A stretch of 64,000 bases of DNA from Hippophae tibetana (GCA_037013495.1 CM072810.1:58886843-58950842), one strand, 5' to 3'; positions 46,140-58,000 are shown, numbered from the stretch's first letter. Translations and numbers: made by a program. Notes: generated by a model from the letters alone, not told the origin.

Positions 46140-47285
46140 TAGTTAAAGGTGCTAATTCTCTAGTAAGAGCATCAACTAAGCTACTTTTATGTCTTGGAAG
46201 ATGTTCAACATCAAAATTGTAATGGTTGAACCATTGTTGCCATCTAACTAGTCTTCCTTGTTTGTAATCACCTGCAATATTAGTTCTTAAGAAATAACAA
46301 AAATTCTTGGTATCTGTTCTAACAATGAATCTGGAGCTTATAACATATATTGCAAATTTTTTAATAGCTAAATATTCTTTTTCATTACTATGATAATTTA
46401 ATTCTGAACCTTGGAAAGATCCTAATGTATATCTACAAAGATATTCATCTTTTTCATCTACTCTTGTTTTAAGAACTTATTCCCAATATTCTTATGAAGC
46501 ATCTGTTTCAATTATCATTTTATCATCTGGTCCTAGATGGTATAAAGTTGGTAAAGTTTTTACCTTTGCTTTTACTCAATCCATATATAGAGTATCTTCT
46601 TCTGTCCATTTCCATATATGATCTTTTTTCAATTTTGCTTGTAATGGTTTTCTCATTCCTGCAAGTTTCTTGATGGTTTCTGTCCATCCATCGTCAATGG
46701 TTTCTTTATTCAGTGCTTTAAAGTTTATTACCATTCTCTTTTTTCTCTTCTTTTCTCAACTTTTTTTCAACTAAGAATGTTGGACTAGAGTGAGGTGAAT
46801 TACTTGGTATTATGACTTTTAATTTTGATAGTTCTTGAATTTGTTTTCCAAATTCAATCCTATCTTCTGGAGTATAAATCATTGGTTTTACTCTTATGAT
46901 CTTGTTAAGATCTCTTAATTTTATGTTAACTATTGTTTTAGATTTATTTATTTTTGGATCCAAAGGATTTTCTTAACTAACTCTTTTTAATAGTTTTCTA
47001 ATTCCTATTAGAGCTTTGTCTTCTTGTATTTCATTGAGAAATTTTTTTTGTTTTTCTTCTATATCTAATGAAATATTTTCTAAATAAGGTGTTTGTTGAT
47101 CTTCTATCTCACCACATTTTCACTTTTTATGTTGTTGCATAAAAGTTGGGTTTGAGACAGTTAAAGCTTTTCTCACTTTAGAAATATAGATGGTATCTCC
47201 TTCTAAGGTTGTGAGACTTATTTTTTCAGAATGTTGTGTGAAAGGTTAATATAAGTTTAGGAAATTATTTTCTATTAACAAATCT
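46140..47285 (-). pseudogene. Caulimovirid RT-RNase H remnant with core deletion (copy B)
   Basis: The minus strand carries the RT start VKPMIYTPEDRIEFGKQIQE and SPHSSPTFLVEKK (46963-46718), then NKETIDDG. It then jumps at about 46690 directly to TETIKKLAGMRKPLQ, which belongs after the palm domain. The entire catalytic palm including the YIDD box is missing. RNase H follows (KMIIETDAS near 46520, LNYHSNEKEYLA near 46390, RWQQWFNHYNFDVEHLPRHK near 46230). One frameshift lies after FLVEKK. It cannot encode a working polymerase. Confidence 0.82.
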
Positions 47286-48194
47286 CACTACTACAAAACA
47301 TATATATGGTCTCAGACATTTAGCCTCAGTTTATATAAAAATCGAGGCTATAGGGTTTTGGGTTTTGGCCTCAGTTATTTAAAAACTGAGGCCATAGACA
47401 ACATCAAAATTTTCTATTAATTTTTTCCTTTTTCTTTTTTCTTTTTATTTTTCCCGCTCTTTTTTTTCATTTTCCCTCTAAATCATTTTTCATTTTCCCT
47501 CTCTCTTTCTCTTTTCTTTATTATTTTTCCCAAGTCTTATTCTGGCCAGTTAGCACTTTAGTTTCTTTTTTACTCTAGAAGCTAGGAAAGCTCTAGAAAC
47601 ATTTCTTCGTTGGTGGAATCACTGGTTATGGCGTCGGAGTTAGTGGTTCGGCTCAGATGGGATGACAGAATTTTCACACGTTGGTGGACTTTGCTGATGT
47701 TGGTTACACACTGGGGGACTTGGACGTCTGACATTCACGGTGGCTAGTATCACTGGTATATTTTTTTTCCCTTATCCCGGCCATATTTTCACTCTTTTTT
47801 TTCCCCTTTCCTCTTCCCCAACACGAGCTATGTGAGCATTTTCCCGGCGCTAGCTACACAATCTGCATCTTCTTCCTCTTTCCCTATCATGTTGCTCACC
47901 TCTCATCACCGGTCGCTCACTCGGGTAGCTGGTTTCTCAGCTCAAATTGTATTCAGATTTGGGTTTGTCACTCTTCTCAATTTTCAATTTAGGTTTTTTC
48001 ACTTTTACCATCTATTTCTTCCAAATACTCATTGAAATTATATCAATATTGAAAAATGACTTGATTGGGGATATTTTTGTTGAATATTGCGTCTCTTATG
48101 AATAATCGAGCTGTGATTTTTTAGAAGGAACATGAGAAGAAGAAGAGAGGCATGTTCAGGTGGAAACTAATACGGTCTCGTAGAATGGTTCTGT

Positions 48195-48302
48195 TATAGC
48201 ACATCAATTGACGATCGATGAGAGTTTGTTGGTTAACCCTAAAATATTGTTCATCGGGTCCAAAATTGGTAAGGGAGCCCATGGTAAAGTCTATGAAGGA
48301 AG
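48195..48302 (+). pseudogene. Captured protein kinase exon fragment (Raf-like/ATN1-type)
   Basis: Reads IDESLLVNPKILFIGSKIG then KGAHGKVYEG, ending at a GT donor after GGAAG (48302). The glycine-rich loop G-x-G-x-H-x-K-V and the preceding VdPk.LFIGSKIGeGAH pattern are those of plant Raf-like MAPKKK (group C, ATN1/STY-type) kinases. Only this first kinase exon is seen; a stop lies about 15 codons upstream in frame. The preceding GC-richer sequence (about 47820-48130) might be captured leader. Confidence 0.7.
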
Positions 48303-49924
48303 GTCAGTGTCTATTTCAGCTCCTTTATTCAACTTCTTGTTTGCCTGATTCTAGTATATGCATAAATATTGAACTGTTGGACTATCATATATTGTTTAAT
48401 TGTTTTAATTTTATATTAGTAAATTGTAATCGTATATTGAATTGTTTTATTCAACTTCTTGTTTGCCTGATATAGATTTGCTTTAATTGCTTTGTGCTCT
48501 TTTTGGTTCAACATGTATGTTTGTTTTTTGTAATTAAACTAGAGATATGACTTTAACTTGTGTACAAAGTTAATTTATATTTGAATAGTTGTAACTACAT
48601 AAATGTGTAGTGTGCTTAATTACTCATTTTAGCTCTCTTAATGAAGCCAATTATGAGTAACTTGGCATTGGCTAGTTGATATGATGTTTTAGATTCAAGA
48701 TTTAGAAGTAGTTATTGTATGATATGCAATAAGTAAAAGAGAAAAAGGAAGATTAAGAAATAGAATGAGATAACTTAGCATATCTTATTGTTATATATAT
48801 GTTTAAAACTATTTAAAATTTAAAATTGTTGTGGGAAATTATTGAAGTAATACTAGTTTTGAGATATTCTTTACTAATATTCTAATATGACCTTTTATTT
48901 AATCAGTAAATGTTTTCCATATTCATGGTGGTTTTTCCCTAAAGTTGAGGTAAGCATGAATCTAGATTTGGTTTAGCTTCTCTTTCAATCAAATTGACTC
49001 CATGGTTAATTGAAATTAGTGTTTTCAGTTTTGGTACTTGATTTCATTTCTCCACGTGTTTTTGTTGTTAATTACTATTAAGCTTGGTTGTTGATAAATA
49101 ACTATAAAATGAAAAAAAAATCCAATAAGATTATAAAAAACTGGATTTTCCTCGCGATAAGTATTTCAGAATCAAGAGAATAAAATGTTTTTTTTTTGTT
49201 TCTCTTCATCTTTTTATACTGAGCAAACAAAGTCTTATTGTTATACATCTACAATTATATTGGGTGTTTAGATTGTGGGTAGCTAATTATTGATTTTTTT
49301 GTTTCCTCGCTTAACATCTTATCTTGTTTTTATTTGATTAGTATTGCCCTTCAAGTGCCTATACTTCCCCCTTTTTTACTACCAATTATGGTTCTCTTGT
49401 TTGGAATAACAACTCATCATTGATAGTTGGATCTAGAGGTACTTACTAGAATTTCATTAGCTTTTATTTTTTTCCCCAGTGACTTATTTATAAGCTTCTG
49501 AGTTCTGAATTTGATTTTATGTTGCACAAATCTGGTAATAATCTAGCTATAGTGATTTTTTGAAGAAAATTTGTTTAATTATTTTGGAAATTTCAACGCT
49601 TTCTAACATTATCGTTAAATATTTTTTATGTGTGTAAATAACCAAGCATAATGTAAACATTATACTTTCAGTAGTTTCAAGGACTTTTCCAACTTGCAGC
49701 TTTCTTTTTTCAGGTTGTTTCTATCATGTCTATATGGTGTAGTAACTATGGTAGTGTAGTAATGTGGGCAGGTAAAATTTTCGAGTATGGCTTGTTTAAT
49801 GGAAGCGCATATTGTAAAGATAATTATGAATTATAAAAATTTGATATTTTAGTGTGTTTTTCATCTGTGCGAGCACCATTGCTCACCTGTATTTTGTTAC
49901 AGATATTTATTAGGGATCTTATAA

Positions 49925-50661
49925 TTGGATAATATCATTCAGAAAACTTGAATTACTGACATTGTCAATGGCATGGATGTTCAAGAGTGGAACCCATTAA
50001 CTAACAAATATATTGATATCAAATATGATGCTTCATCGGTAAGACTCTTTCTTTACTTAAAAAAGCTTTCATAACATATAAACTGTTGTATATGGTAAAA
50101 GTGGGGGGGGGGGGGGGAATTCAATTTTCATATTGTTTGCTCAGGTAATGGAAGCAAAACCTCTTTTGAAAGAAGCCCTACAAGCAGAAGTGGGATTGCC
50201 AGTGGACAAAGACATCCCTATCATTGGATTCATTGGTAGGCTTGAAGAGAAAAAAGGTTCAGATATTTATAGAAGTCGTTCCCCAATCTATCAAGGAAAA
50301 TGTTCAGATAATAGTCCTGGTAAAGACGCAATTTTGAGCAAGTACTATCTATCAAGGAAAATGTTCAGATAATAGTCCTGGTAAAGACACAATTTTGAGC
50401 AAGCACTAACATCTCTTACTACAAATTGATCTGAAACATATCCACATGCTTCCTTATTATGCTAAAATCTGATTTTTCTAGTCGAGATAGTTAAAAAGCC
50501 AATGAAGAAGCAGCTTGAACAATTGGGGATATTATACCTTGACAAGGAAAGAGGAGTAGCAAAATTCAATGTTCCTTTGGCTCATATGATTACAGCTGGT
50601 GCTGATTTCATATTAGTTCCTAGTTGATTTGAACCGTGTGGTCTCATTCAATTGCTTGTAA
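49925..50661 (+). pseudogene. Captured granule-bound starch synthase (GBSS/waxy) fragment
   Basis: Three exon-like blocks with introns retained. 49925-50038 reads [15 protein letters not shown] and ends at a GT donor. 50145-about 50325 starts after a CAG acceptor with [19 protein letters not shown], then [16 protein letters not shown]. About 50490-50661 reads [30 protein letters not shown] and FEPCGLIQL. These are highly characteristic of the central/C-terminal catalytic part of GBSSI, the ADP-glucose glucosyltransferase making amylose. Breaks: a stop at the GITGIV glycine, an indel after GSDI, a 61-bp tandem duplication, and the Arg of the PSRFEPCG motif turned into a stop. Captured genomic DNA, not functional. 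Confidence 0.85.
50286..50407 (+). repeat. 61-bp tandem duplication in captured GBSS exon
   Basis: 50286-50346 and 50347-50407 repeat the ATCAAGGAAAATGTTCAGAT...AATTTTGAGCAAG sequence with a few differences. It duplicates the end of the captured exon and its splice-side flank. A run of 15 G (50103-50117) lies in the preceding intron-like segment. Confidence 0.9.
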
Positions 50662-51031
50662 TTAATAGTAAAAAATCAGTTTGTAATAGTAAGTTTTTAT
50701 CATGTTTTAGTGTATAATAAACTCTCAAATGTAATTATATTTTTAATTTTAATATTATATGATTTTTAATATTATAATTAATAATTATATTTTTGCCCAC
50801 GGTTAGTGAAAAACAGAGGCTATAGACATATCCTATGGCCTCAGTTATTGAAAGATCAGGCCATAGGCATACTCTATGGCCTCAGTTAATGAAAAATTAA
50901 GGCCATAGACATACCATTTGGTCTCGGTTATTGAAAAATTGAGGCCATAGACATACCCTTTGGTCTCTCTCACTTAGGCCTACGATCACGGTTAAAAATC
51001 GAGGCAATATGTGCTTTTCGTAGTAGTGTCT

Positions 51032-51330
51032 ACTCCTATTTCTTGTTGATATATGGTAGGAATGTGAAAGTTTTCTCCTCCTATCATTATATCAGTATCT
51101 TTTAATACCTGATTGAGTTTTATTGTAGTATTATTAGCAATTCTTACAATTAAATTTTTTTGTGCTTGTTTCCAGTTGTCTTCTAGAAATATATATCTAC
51201 TGGCTACAGACATATTAGCTCATGTATCTATATATGTATGTAAATGATAAGTGTTATAGCCTTTAAATTTTAGTCCTACTTTAATGTAAGTACTATTTGG
51301 ATTTGTAATACTATACAAATCATTCGTCTT
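51032..51330 (-). pseudogene. Caulimovirid aspartic protease remnant (copy B)
   Basis: The minus strand reads HTYIDT then a stop where the catalytic triplet needs Gly (GGA to TGA), then NMSVASRYIFLEDNWKQAQK, TDIMIGGENF and IPTIYQQEIGVD (51213-51032). The CACTA element sits immediately after this and splits protease from RT. Without the insertion and one TCT copy the sequence is collinear with copy A. Confidence 0.75.
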
Positions 51331-52440
51331 TTGATGATGAATATTCATAATTTGAGTGTTCATATTCTGAGTCAGTTATTTCTTCCTCAGTTTCTTCCAA
51401 TAGATAGATACTATAAGTATCATCTATATCAGATTCCTCAATTGGTTCTAATTCTATTTTGAAAGTTTCTTCTAAGATTTTTGCTTTTTGTGAAAATTCC
51501 TTTTTAAATTATTTTTTATGTTAAAGTCTGATTGGACATTTGTTAGCATAATGTTCTTCTTTATTACAAATCCAACATCTGCATTTTTTCTTTCTTGAAG
51601 GGCAATAATTTCTTTTTCAGAAGGTTTATAATTCTTTCTTCTAAAATATCTAATATAGTTTCTCTATTCCTTTGTTCCCAATTTTCTGTTAAGGTTTTAT
51701 ACAGTGTTCCACGTAATTTTTGAAAAATAATATTTCTTTATAAGTTGTTTGCATAGAAGGTGGTAATTTATGGTAATACATTTCATATTCACAAATAAAA
51801 GAATCTATGTAACACATATTACAAATTTTCATATTTGTTAGATGCCACTTAGCTTCATTGATTTCATTTTCACTGGATTCAATGATAGTCCTTCTTTTAT
51901 CTTCTCCAATAAGTTCTTTGTATATTTCATTCATTACTGTATCCAAGTATTCTCTTCCTATGAAAGTATTTCCTTGCATTAACAAATGTTGTTGATTTGT
52001 TAAGTTTGAAAACCAAACTTTAACATTTCCTATCATTTTATGTGCTATAAGCACTCTACAGGTTGAAGGATTTGTTTAGGTAGTTTGAGAAGTTTGTATG
52101 AGCACACTCATTCCACTAGCTCATTCATCTAAGGATTTTTCCCTCTCTCTTATAGAATCTAAATCTAGAAGTTCAAATTTATAATTATCATAGAGTTTGA
52201 ACTCTGGTGGAATACTGCCTCTAGTTCCCCAATGTAACCTTTCCTCCATTTTAGGTGGTTGTCTTCTTCTATCTGTAGTATCAGGTTGTTTTGATCTTTG
52301 CCTATTTCTTTCTCCCTTATGTGGGTCAGATGTTCCTTCTTGGTAAGGGACTGGTAATGAAATTGGTTTCATATGACCTTTTGAGGTCATGTTTTCTGGA
52401 TCAAAATTAGTTTCATTGATTATTGTCATATCATTCTCTT
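51331..52440 (-). pseudogene. Caulimovirid capsid protein, mostly open (copy B)
   Basis: An N-terminal open frame (52429-52121, MTIINETNFDPENM) contains a very basic patch (HKGERNRQRSKQPD). A second frame (52054-51689) has KVWFSNLTNQQHLL, ICNMCYIDSFICEYEMYYHK and ends near a KNYVEH helix, the capsid-core pattern of caulimovirids. The intact zinc knuckle [14 protein letters not shown] is at 51536-51577 and an acidic tail follows. One or two frameshifts and a stop separate the parts. It packages the viral DNA in a replicating relative. Confidence 0.72.
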
Positions 52441-52725
52441 TTTGTTAGTACAAAGTTTTTCATTATAATGTTCTTCTATTTCTTCATTAGTTAATGTCAA
52501 TAAACCAACCAATGTTTCTATATCTCTATTTTCAAGGTCTATGAATTTTCTATCTAATTCTTTTCTATATTCTATTAAATTGGAATTATCTCTTTATTCT
52601 TAGATTGTTCCTCATTTTTCCTTTTCTTATTTTTAGGAATCAAAGAATCTGATCTCTTTGGTGGTTCTTCTTTTAATCCTTCTAATGGATCATATTTATA
52701 ACTTATTATTTCATTATTTCTATGT

Positions 52726-52980
52726 ATGTTGTATACATCTTTCTTCATTCTGAAAATTCCTTATACATATCTTATTGTAGTTTATTATAATCACATTCAT
52801 TTATTTCCTTTAGTAATTCTATTTGTATATCTATTATTTCTTGTAAATATTTTGTGTTTGATTTTTGGACTAAATTCATTTCCTTTGTTAAAAATTGTAC
52901 AGTTTTAAATAATGTTTCTTGATTTTTTGCAACACCTACTAGGCTTCCATTTACTTCTAAATACATATTTTTTATTTTAT
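52726..52980 (-). pseudogene. Caulimovirid coiled-coil ORF (copy B)
   Basis: 64 open codons from 52966 starting MYLEVNGSLVG with heptad-like Leu/Ile/Val spacing (TVQFLTKEMNLV, YLQEIIDIQIELLKEI). It lies between the movement protein and capsid genes, where caulimovirids encode small virion-associated or coiled-coil proteins (ORF II/III). Assignment by position only. Confidence 0.45.
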
Positions 52981-53029
52981 CTCTAAACGTTATTTTTTCC
53001 TAATATACAATCATAAACTAATGCCTTCA

Positions 53030-53851
53030 TTATTTTAACTTCATTTTCTAGTTTTTTAACTTCTTCTTGGTTAGAAATTTCTCCTTCATGGTCTATAAAA
53101 GTAAATCTTGGTAATTAAGGGTTTTTCTTTAATATCTAATTTCCATTATTCTGGTATTTTAAAGTCTGTTAGTATTTCTGGTTTTATTATTTGTCCAAGT
53201 TCCTTAAAAGTTTTGTTTATTTCTATAAATTTATTTTGTTCATATATTGAACTATTATGACTATTTGTTAAAAAAATATGCTACTAGATAATGTATTAAA
53301 AATAGATGATTTCCTTCTTTTATTAAATCTCCTCTTTCGAATTTATACGCTAAACTTAATACTTGATTTAGATTTTTATCATGTGTATTTATAGTAAATA
53401 TAAGATATGCTGTAAATTTTTAACTTTTGGTATCCTAAATTACCATAGATCATTCCTAATAAAGCATCTTGCCTATTTATTATTCTGTTATCTAATTCCT
53501 CCTAAATGAATGTAACCAATTTTTTTCTTTATCTTTATGAGAAATTTTTGATAGTTTTTTTAATATAATTTCTTTATCAATTAATAGTATATTATATATT
53601 CTTTTTGCATATGTAATATTAATACTCATTTTTTTATTACTTATGCCATAATAGATTATATTTTTTTAGGAAATAATTTTTTTAATAAGAATGATGGGTC
53701 TTTAAATTCATTTTCTTCTTTAAAATTTAACTTTGTTTTTTGAATTTCTTCAAAAACAATTTACGTATAACCATTTCTTGTAAAAAAAACATCATGGGAT
53801 GTCTTCTATTTCTATGTCTATTATTTCTTGATTTATTTTTTCTTCTTTCAT
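53030..53851 (-). pseudogene. Caulimovirid movement protein remnant (copy B)
   Basis: It starts with ATG at 53851 (MKEEKINQEIIDIEIED). Further on are IVFEEIQKTKLNF and ITYAKRIYNILLIDK (about 53625), then MIYGNLGYQKLKIYSI (about 53440) and YKFERGDLIKEGNHLFLIHY (about 53330). The last blocks fit the 30K-type movement protein core of caulimoviruses (aMiYGn..YqK..ft...). Several frameshifts and stops. In replicating relatives the protein forms tubules through plasmodesmata. Confidence 0.55.
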
Positions 53852-54000
53852 TTTGAGAATATTTTCTTTTTTTCAAACCTTAAGGTATTTTTGATATTAA
53901 ATATTATTGTTAGATTTAACGTTTGTTATGTTTTTAAGAGTATTTTTGAATTTTTTAAAACTTTAAGATTATTTTTTAAGATTTCTCGAACATGGTGGCA

Positions 54001-55010
54001 TTTTTTATCTTTTTCCGAGACCACGAGAACGAACGTATAATTGTTGTTACGTTATTTATTATATATTATTTGACATTGGTATTATAACATACTTGCACAT
54101 GTTTTGAGTTTATCAAATATTGAAATATTTGTTACATTGAGGAAAGTTTTTTTATATAAAAAAACAAAAAATTTAATTAACCGGGTTGTCTGAATTTCTA
54201 AAAGCTAATTTTTTTATTAATTTGGTTGTCTGAATCTTTATTTTATAAGCTTTTGAACAATACATTATTTGTTAATTATCGTTTTGAAATAAAAAAATAT
54301 AAATTTTTGAAGTTTTGGTAATAATAAAAGAAGACGATGAATAATACTCTTATATACTGGAACGATGACTTAAAGAACAAAATTTGACTAGTCAGCGTCT
54401 CATCATTTTTAACCCTAAAAAGAATAGTTAATAAAAGTAAATTAATAATAATAATGAAGGTTTTTGAATCATTAAAATCAAGAATTTCAATATATATGTA
54501 CCAAAAGAAAACAAAAATGCATGCGATCGGATTTAAAATACAATTATTTATTAATGGTGTCTTTTGCTTACCATTATGCTAAATTGATATGTGATATCAG
54601 AAATTTAAATTTTAATATATAAATAATTTTATATTTTAGATTAATTGTATTTTCTAGTTAGATATATATGTATGATGATTATGATTAATTTCATATTAAA
54701 GTTTTATTGTAAAATATTTATAAAGCATCTTTATTTGTGTAATTCTTTGTTAACATATATAAGACATGTCTAAAAATAGTGTTAAGTGAGTTATTTTTTT
54801 GGTTAAAAATTTATTGTTTACTTATACCAAAAGTTTTGAGTATAAATTAAATAATTAATAAAAAATAATTATTTAGACGTGAGAGATGATTAAAAACATA
54901 GTAAATTTTTGATCTTGTGAAGTCATTTATTTATAATAATTGTTTAGATTTATATTGTAAAATTATATATGTGCGATGGTGATACAAATATTTCATACGC
55001 ATTATTACAT
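54001..55010. other. AT-rich stretch, possibly 5' LTR remains of copia element 3
   Basis: No ORF or clear repeat. A weak initiator-Met-like TGATATCAGA occurs near 54592, about 420 bp before the gag start of copia element 3, and could be a decayed primer-binding site with LTR upstream; I cannot confirm this. Confidence 0.3.
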
Positions 55011-58000
55011 AGATGACTTCGAAATACATTGTGGTAGATGTTGTTAAGGGTTAGAAATTAGATGACAACAATTATAAATTTGGTGTCGTAAGATCCAATA
55101 TCTCTTCATTGAACATAATGTTTTGAAAACACTTGAATACATCATAATGAGGCTTGAGGAAGGTAACATTACTCAACATCACCGATATGTTGATACTTAT
55201 AAGGTAACGATTGACAAAGATCATAGTACACGTTATATTATACTATAGAGCATGTGAAATAATCTTATTGGAGAATTTAAGCATTTAAAAACTACTCATG
55301 AGATATAGTACGCCATCAAACAAACGTTTGGTGTCACATCATTGGCTCGATTATGGAACTTGATAATGAAATTTGATTCTTAAAAGAAGAAATATAACCA
55401 TATAATTAGGCAACACTTAAGAATCATGTTAGACATGATCTGCGATCTTGTTTTCGTTAGCCATCACCTTACAGGTGAACAACAACTTCAAGCTGTAATT
55501 CACTCTCTTACACCCACTTGAGAACGAATGAAACAAAACATGATGCACCATAAAGTGTAAAAATTTCAATGAAATATCACGCCACTTAGAGCTTGATGAA
55601 GACCACCTAGAGGTTGGTTATATTGATAGCTCTATTTTGGTTGCTAATTCTAGCTCACGTTGGACAATTAAGTCCAAATGCAAGATGGCTAGAGGTTCAT
55701 TATAAAAAAGAGGAAGAAGTGATGGTTAATATGCTCCAAGGGGAGATAAGATCAAACCCAAGAGAGGAAAGGGAAGTGGCTAGAAGAAAGACATAACAAA
55801 ATTGATATGTTATAATTGTGGCAAGTTGGGACACTTTACTCATGAGTACACTAAGCCAAATTAGGTATATCCTAACTTACTTTCTCACTTTGAATGCTTT
55901 GTATCTAGTCAAGAATTAGTTTCTCATTCTCCTCATTTTTGGGTTGTAGACTAAAGAACAACCAAACATATAGCAAAGACTAGAAATGGATATATAAAGT
56001 ATCATCGAGTTCCTAGTGGTAGTAGAAGAATTTACATAGGAAATGAATCCAACATAGAGGAGTTTGGCATTGACATTTATAAATGGACATGAGTTGTGGA
56101 CCTACTCTACATTTCCATGATGTCTTGTACTCCTAAAGTTTACTAAAACCTATTATCAGTTACTAGTATGTTAAATTTGGAATTTGTTTTTAAGTATGAC
56201 GAATATAATTTTAATATTTAATATTAACTATTCTAACTATACTAAGGTTAATGGTTACATTTGTTTTAATTCATATTGTGATGTTAATTCTATGATTTGG
56301 CATGCAAGATTAGATCATATTGGACAAAAGAGGATGACTAGATTAGCTAAGGAATGCCTCTTAGGCCCACTTGGTAATGTCACATTGTCTACATGTGAAC
56401 CTTTCCTTATGGGAAAGGCAAAAAGAAAACTATTTGAGAATGCAATTTTAATAACGTGATATTGAGCCATGGGTTTTACTATGGATTTTGAAAAATAAAT
56501 TCATGGTAAGGCATTGAGCCTATAGTAAACCTGTGGCTATAATGATGTGGCATCAAATGAATAATGCCTCGACATGAACTTGTTTTCCAAAATCTATAGT
56601 GAAACCCATTGACTTAATGTCTTGGCATTAAAACTATGATGCCTCACCTCGTGGTTGTTTTCTTCAACCATGCCTTTTGATACAAATATGATGTAATTTG
56701 TGTATAAAAATGACACATAGGCCCTCCAATGTTTGATATTTAGCATCCCAGGTGTTGAGTTTTCAACTCTTGTCACTTTGGACCCTTGCGTTCAACATTA
56801 ATTCTTTCATTTATATCTTTTAACGACTAAAATACTTGAAGTACATCAAAACATACATTGTGATTTTGAAAATATATTTTGTAAAATTATTAAATAAAAA
56901 TACAATATTAAAACCTAATTCTCGTAGCTAATTCCAATAAATCACAAGATAAGCATGTTTTTCAAGCCCTTATCAAGGAATCACACAATAATGGATATGG
57001 TTAGGTTGTTGATGACTCAAACTAATCTTCCAGTCTCATATTGGGGAGATGTTTTACTAACAATTGCCTAAATCCTTAATCGAGTGCCTTCAAAATCAAT
57101 TCCTTCTACCCCATATGAATTATGGACCAATAGAAAACCCAATCTAATTGTTTTACGTCCATGGGGTTCAATAGCTTACATACAAAATATTTCTCATAAG
57201 TATGAAAAATTGGGCCCTACAGAATAAAAGAGTAAATTCATTTAATACTATGAACATTCAAAGAGCTATGTATTTATTAGTGATCATGTAGATGGAAGTG
57301 TAACTAAAACTGAATCACATGATGTAGTCTCCTTAGAAGAAGATTTACCTACATGGGGTGAAGTGAAAAATGGCTCAAAGATATATGTACTTGAGATCCA
57401 AAAAATGTTGCTCTCAATACTTCAGATAGTGGTGAAAAAGAAATTCTTCATGCTCTTGGAAGTAATAGGAGCGATATGCCTAATGATGGATAACTTGATT
57501 TGGATTCCTATGAACTTGTGTTATGTAGAAGAAAGTAAGAAAGCATTTTATTTCGTCGCTTTGAGAGTAAAGGGAAAGCTTTCATGGTATCTCTATATAA
57601 TGAAGCTGAGCCTAAGACATTACATAAAGCATTTTCTTCCCCTGACAGTGAAAATTAGATTGCTGCAATGAATAATGAGTTGGAGATCATAAGAAAAAAC
57701 CATATATAGGATACTATTGAAAATAAATGGATATTAATAACTGAATGCAAGGAAGATCATTTCATTGATAGGCATAAAGCTCGATTGGAGGTAAAAGGCT
57801 ACACTCAAGAGAAAGGAGTAGACTAAGAGGAAACCTTATCACTAATGGTTAAATTTACCTCGATTTTGCCTTATGTTGGTTATTGTTGCCTACCTTGATT
57901 TGGAAATGCATCATATGGATGTTAAAACTGCATTTTTCAATGAAGATATATATGGAACAACCTGTGGGCTCTGTGGTGAAAGGACAAGAGCACAAAGTTT

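Larger units (their letters stand above)
47286..51028 (+). mobile_element. CACTA (En/Spm) transposon with captured gene fragments
   Basis: Ends CACTACTACAAAACATATAT (47286) and, reverse-complemented, CACTACTACGAAAAGCACAT (51028) form the inverted repeats. The 3-bp target duplication TCT flanks both (47283-47285, 51029-51031), as for CACTA elements. Subterminal GGCCTCAGTTATT-type motifs recur in both orientations at 47300-47400 and 50790-51000. The 3743-bp body has no TnpA/TnpD transposase I can see but carries plus-strand exon-like fragments of a Raf-type protein kinase and of granule-bound starch synthase. It inserted into the protease/RT gene of pararetrovirus copy B. Non-autonomous. Confidence 0.9.
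41330..54000 (-). mobile_element. Endogenous caulimovirid copy B, near-complete, twice interrupted
   Basis: Minus-strand pararetrovirus of about 6.9 kb after removing a CACTA element and a solo LTR. Reading on the minus strand from 53851: movement protein, a coiled-coil ORF, capsid protein with zinc knuckle, protease, [CACTA], RT/RNase H, transactivator, [solo LTR], a further coding stretch, TATA box and poly(A) signal, then two small ORFs and an initiator-Met primer-binding site. A primer-binding site inside a small ORF downstream of the promoter is a feature known from soymoviruses. The integrated copy ends within 31 bp of that site. It is less decayed than copy A but cannot replicate: the RT core is deleted and the protease active site is interrupted. 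Confidence 0.85.

Noticed and set aside
50133..50372. A functional starch synthase gene
   Set aside because: Only central/C-terminal exons are present, with internal stops, an indel and a tandem duplication, inside a CACTA element; a captured fragment.
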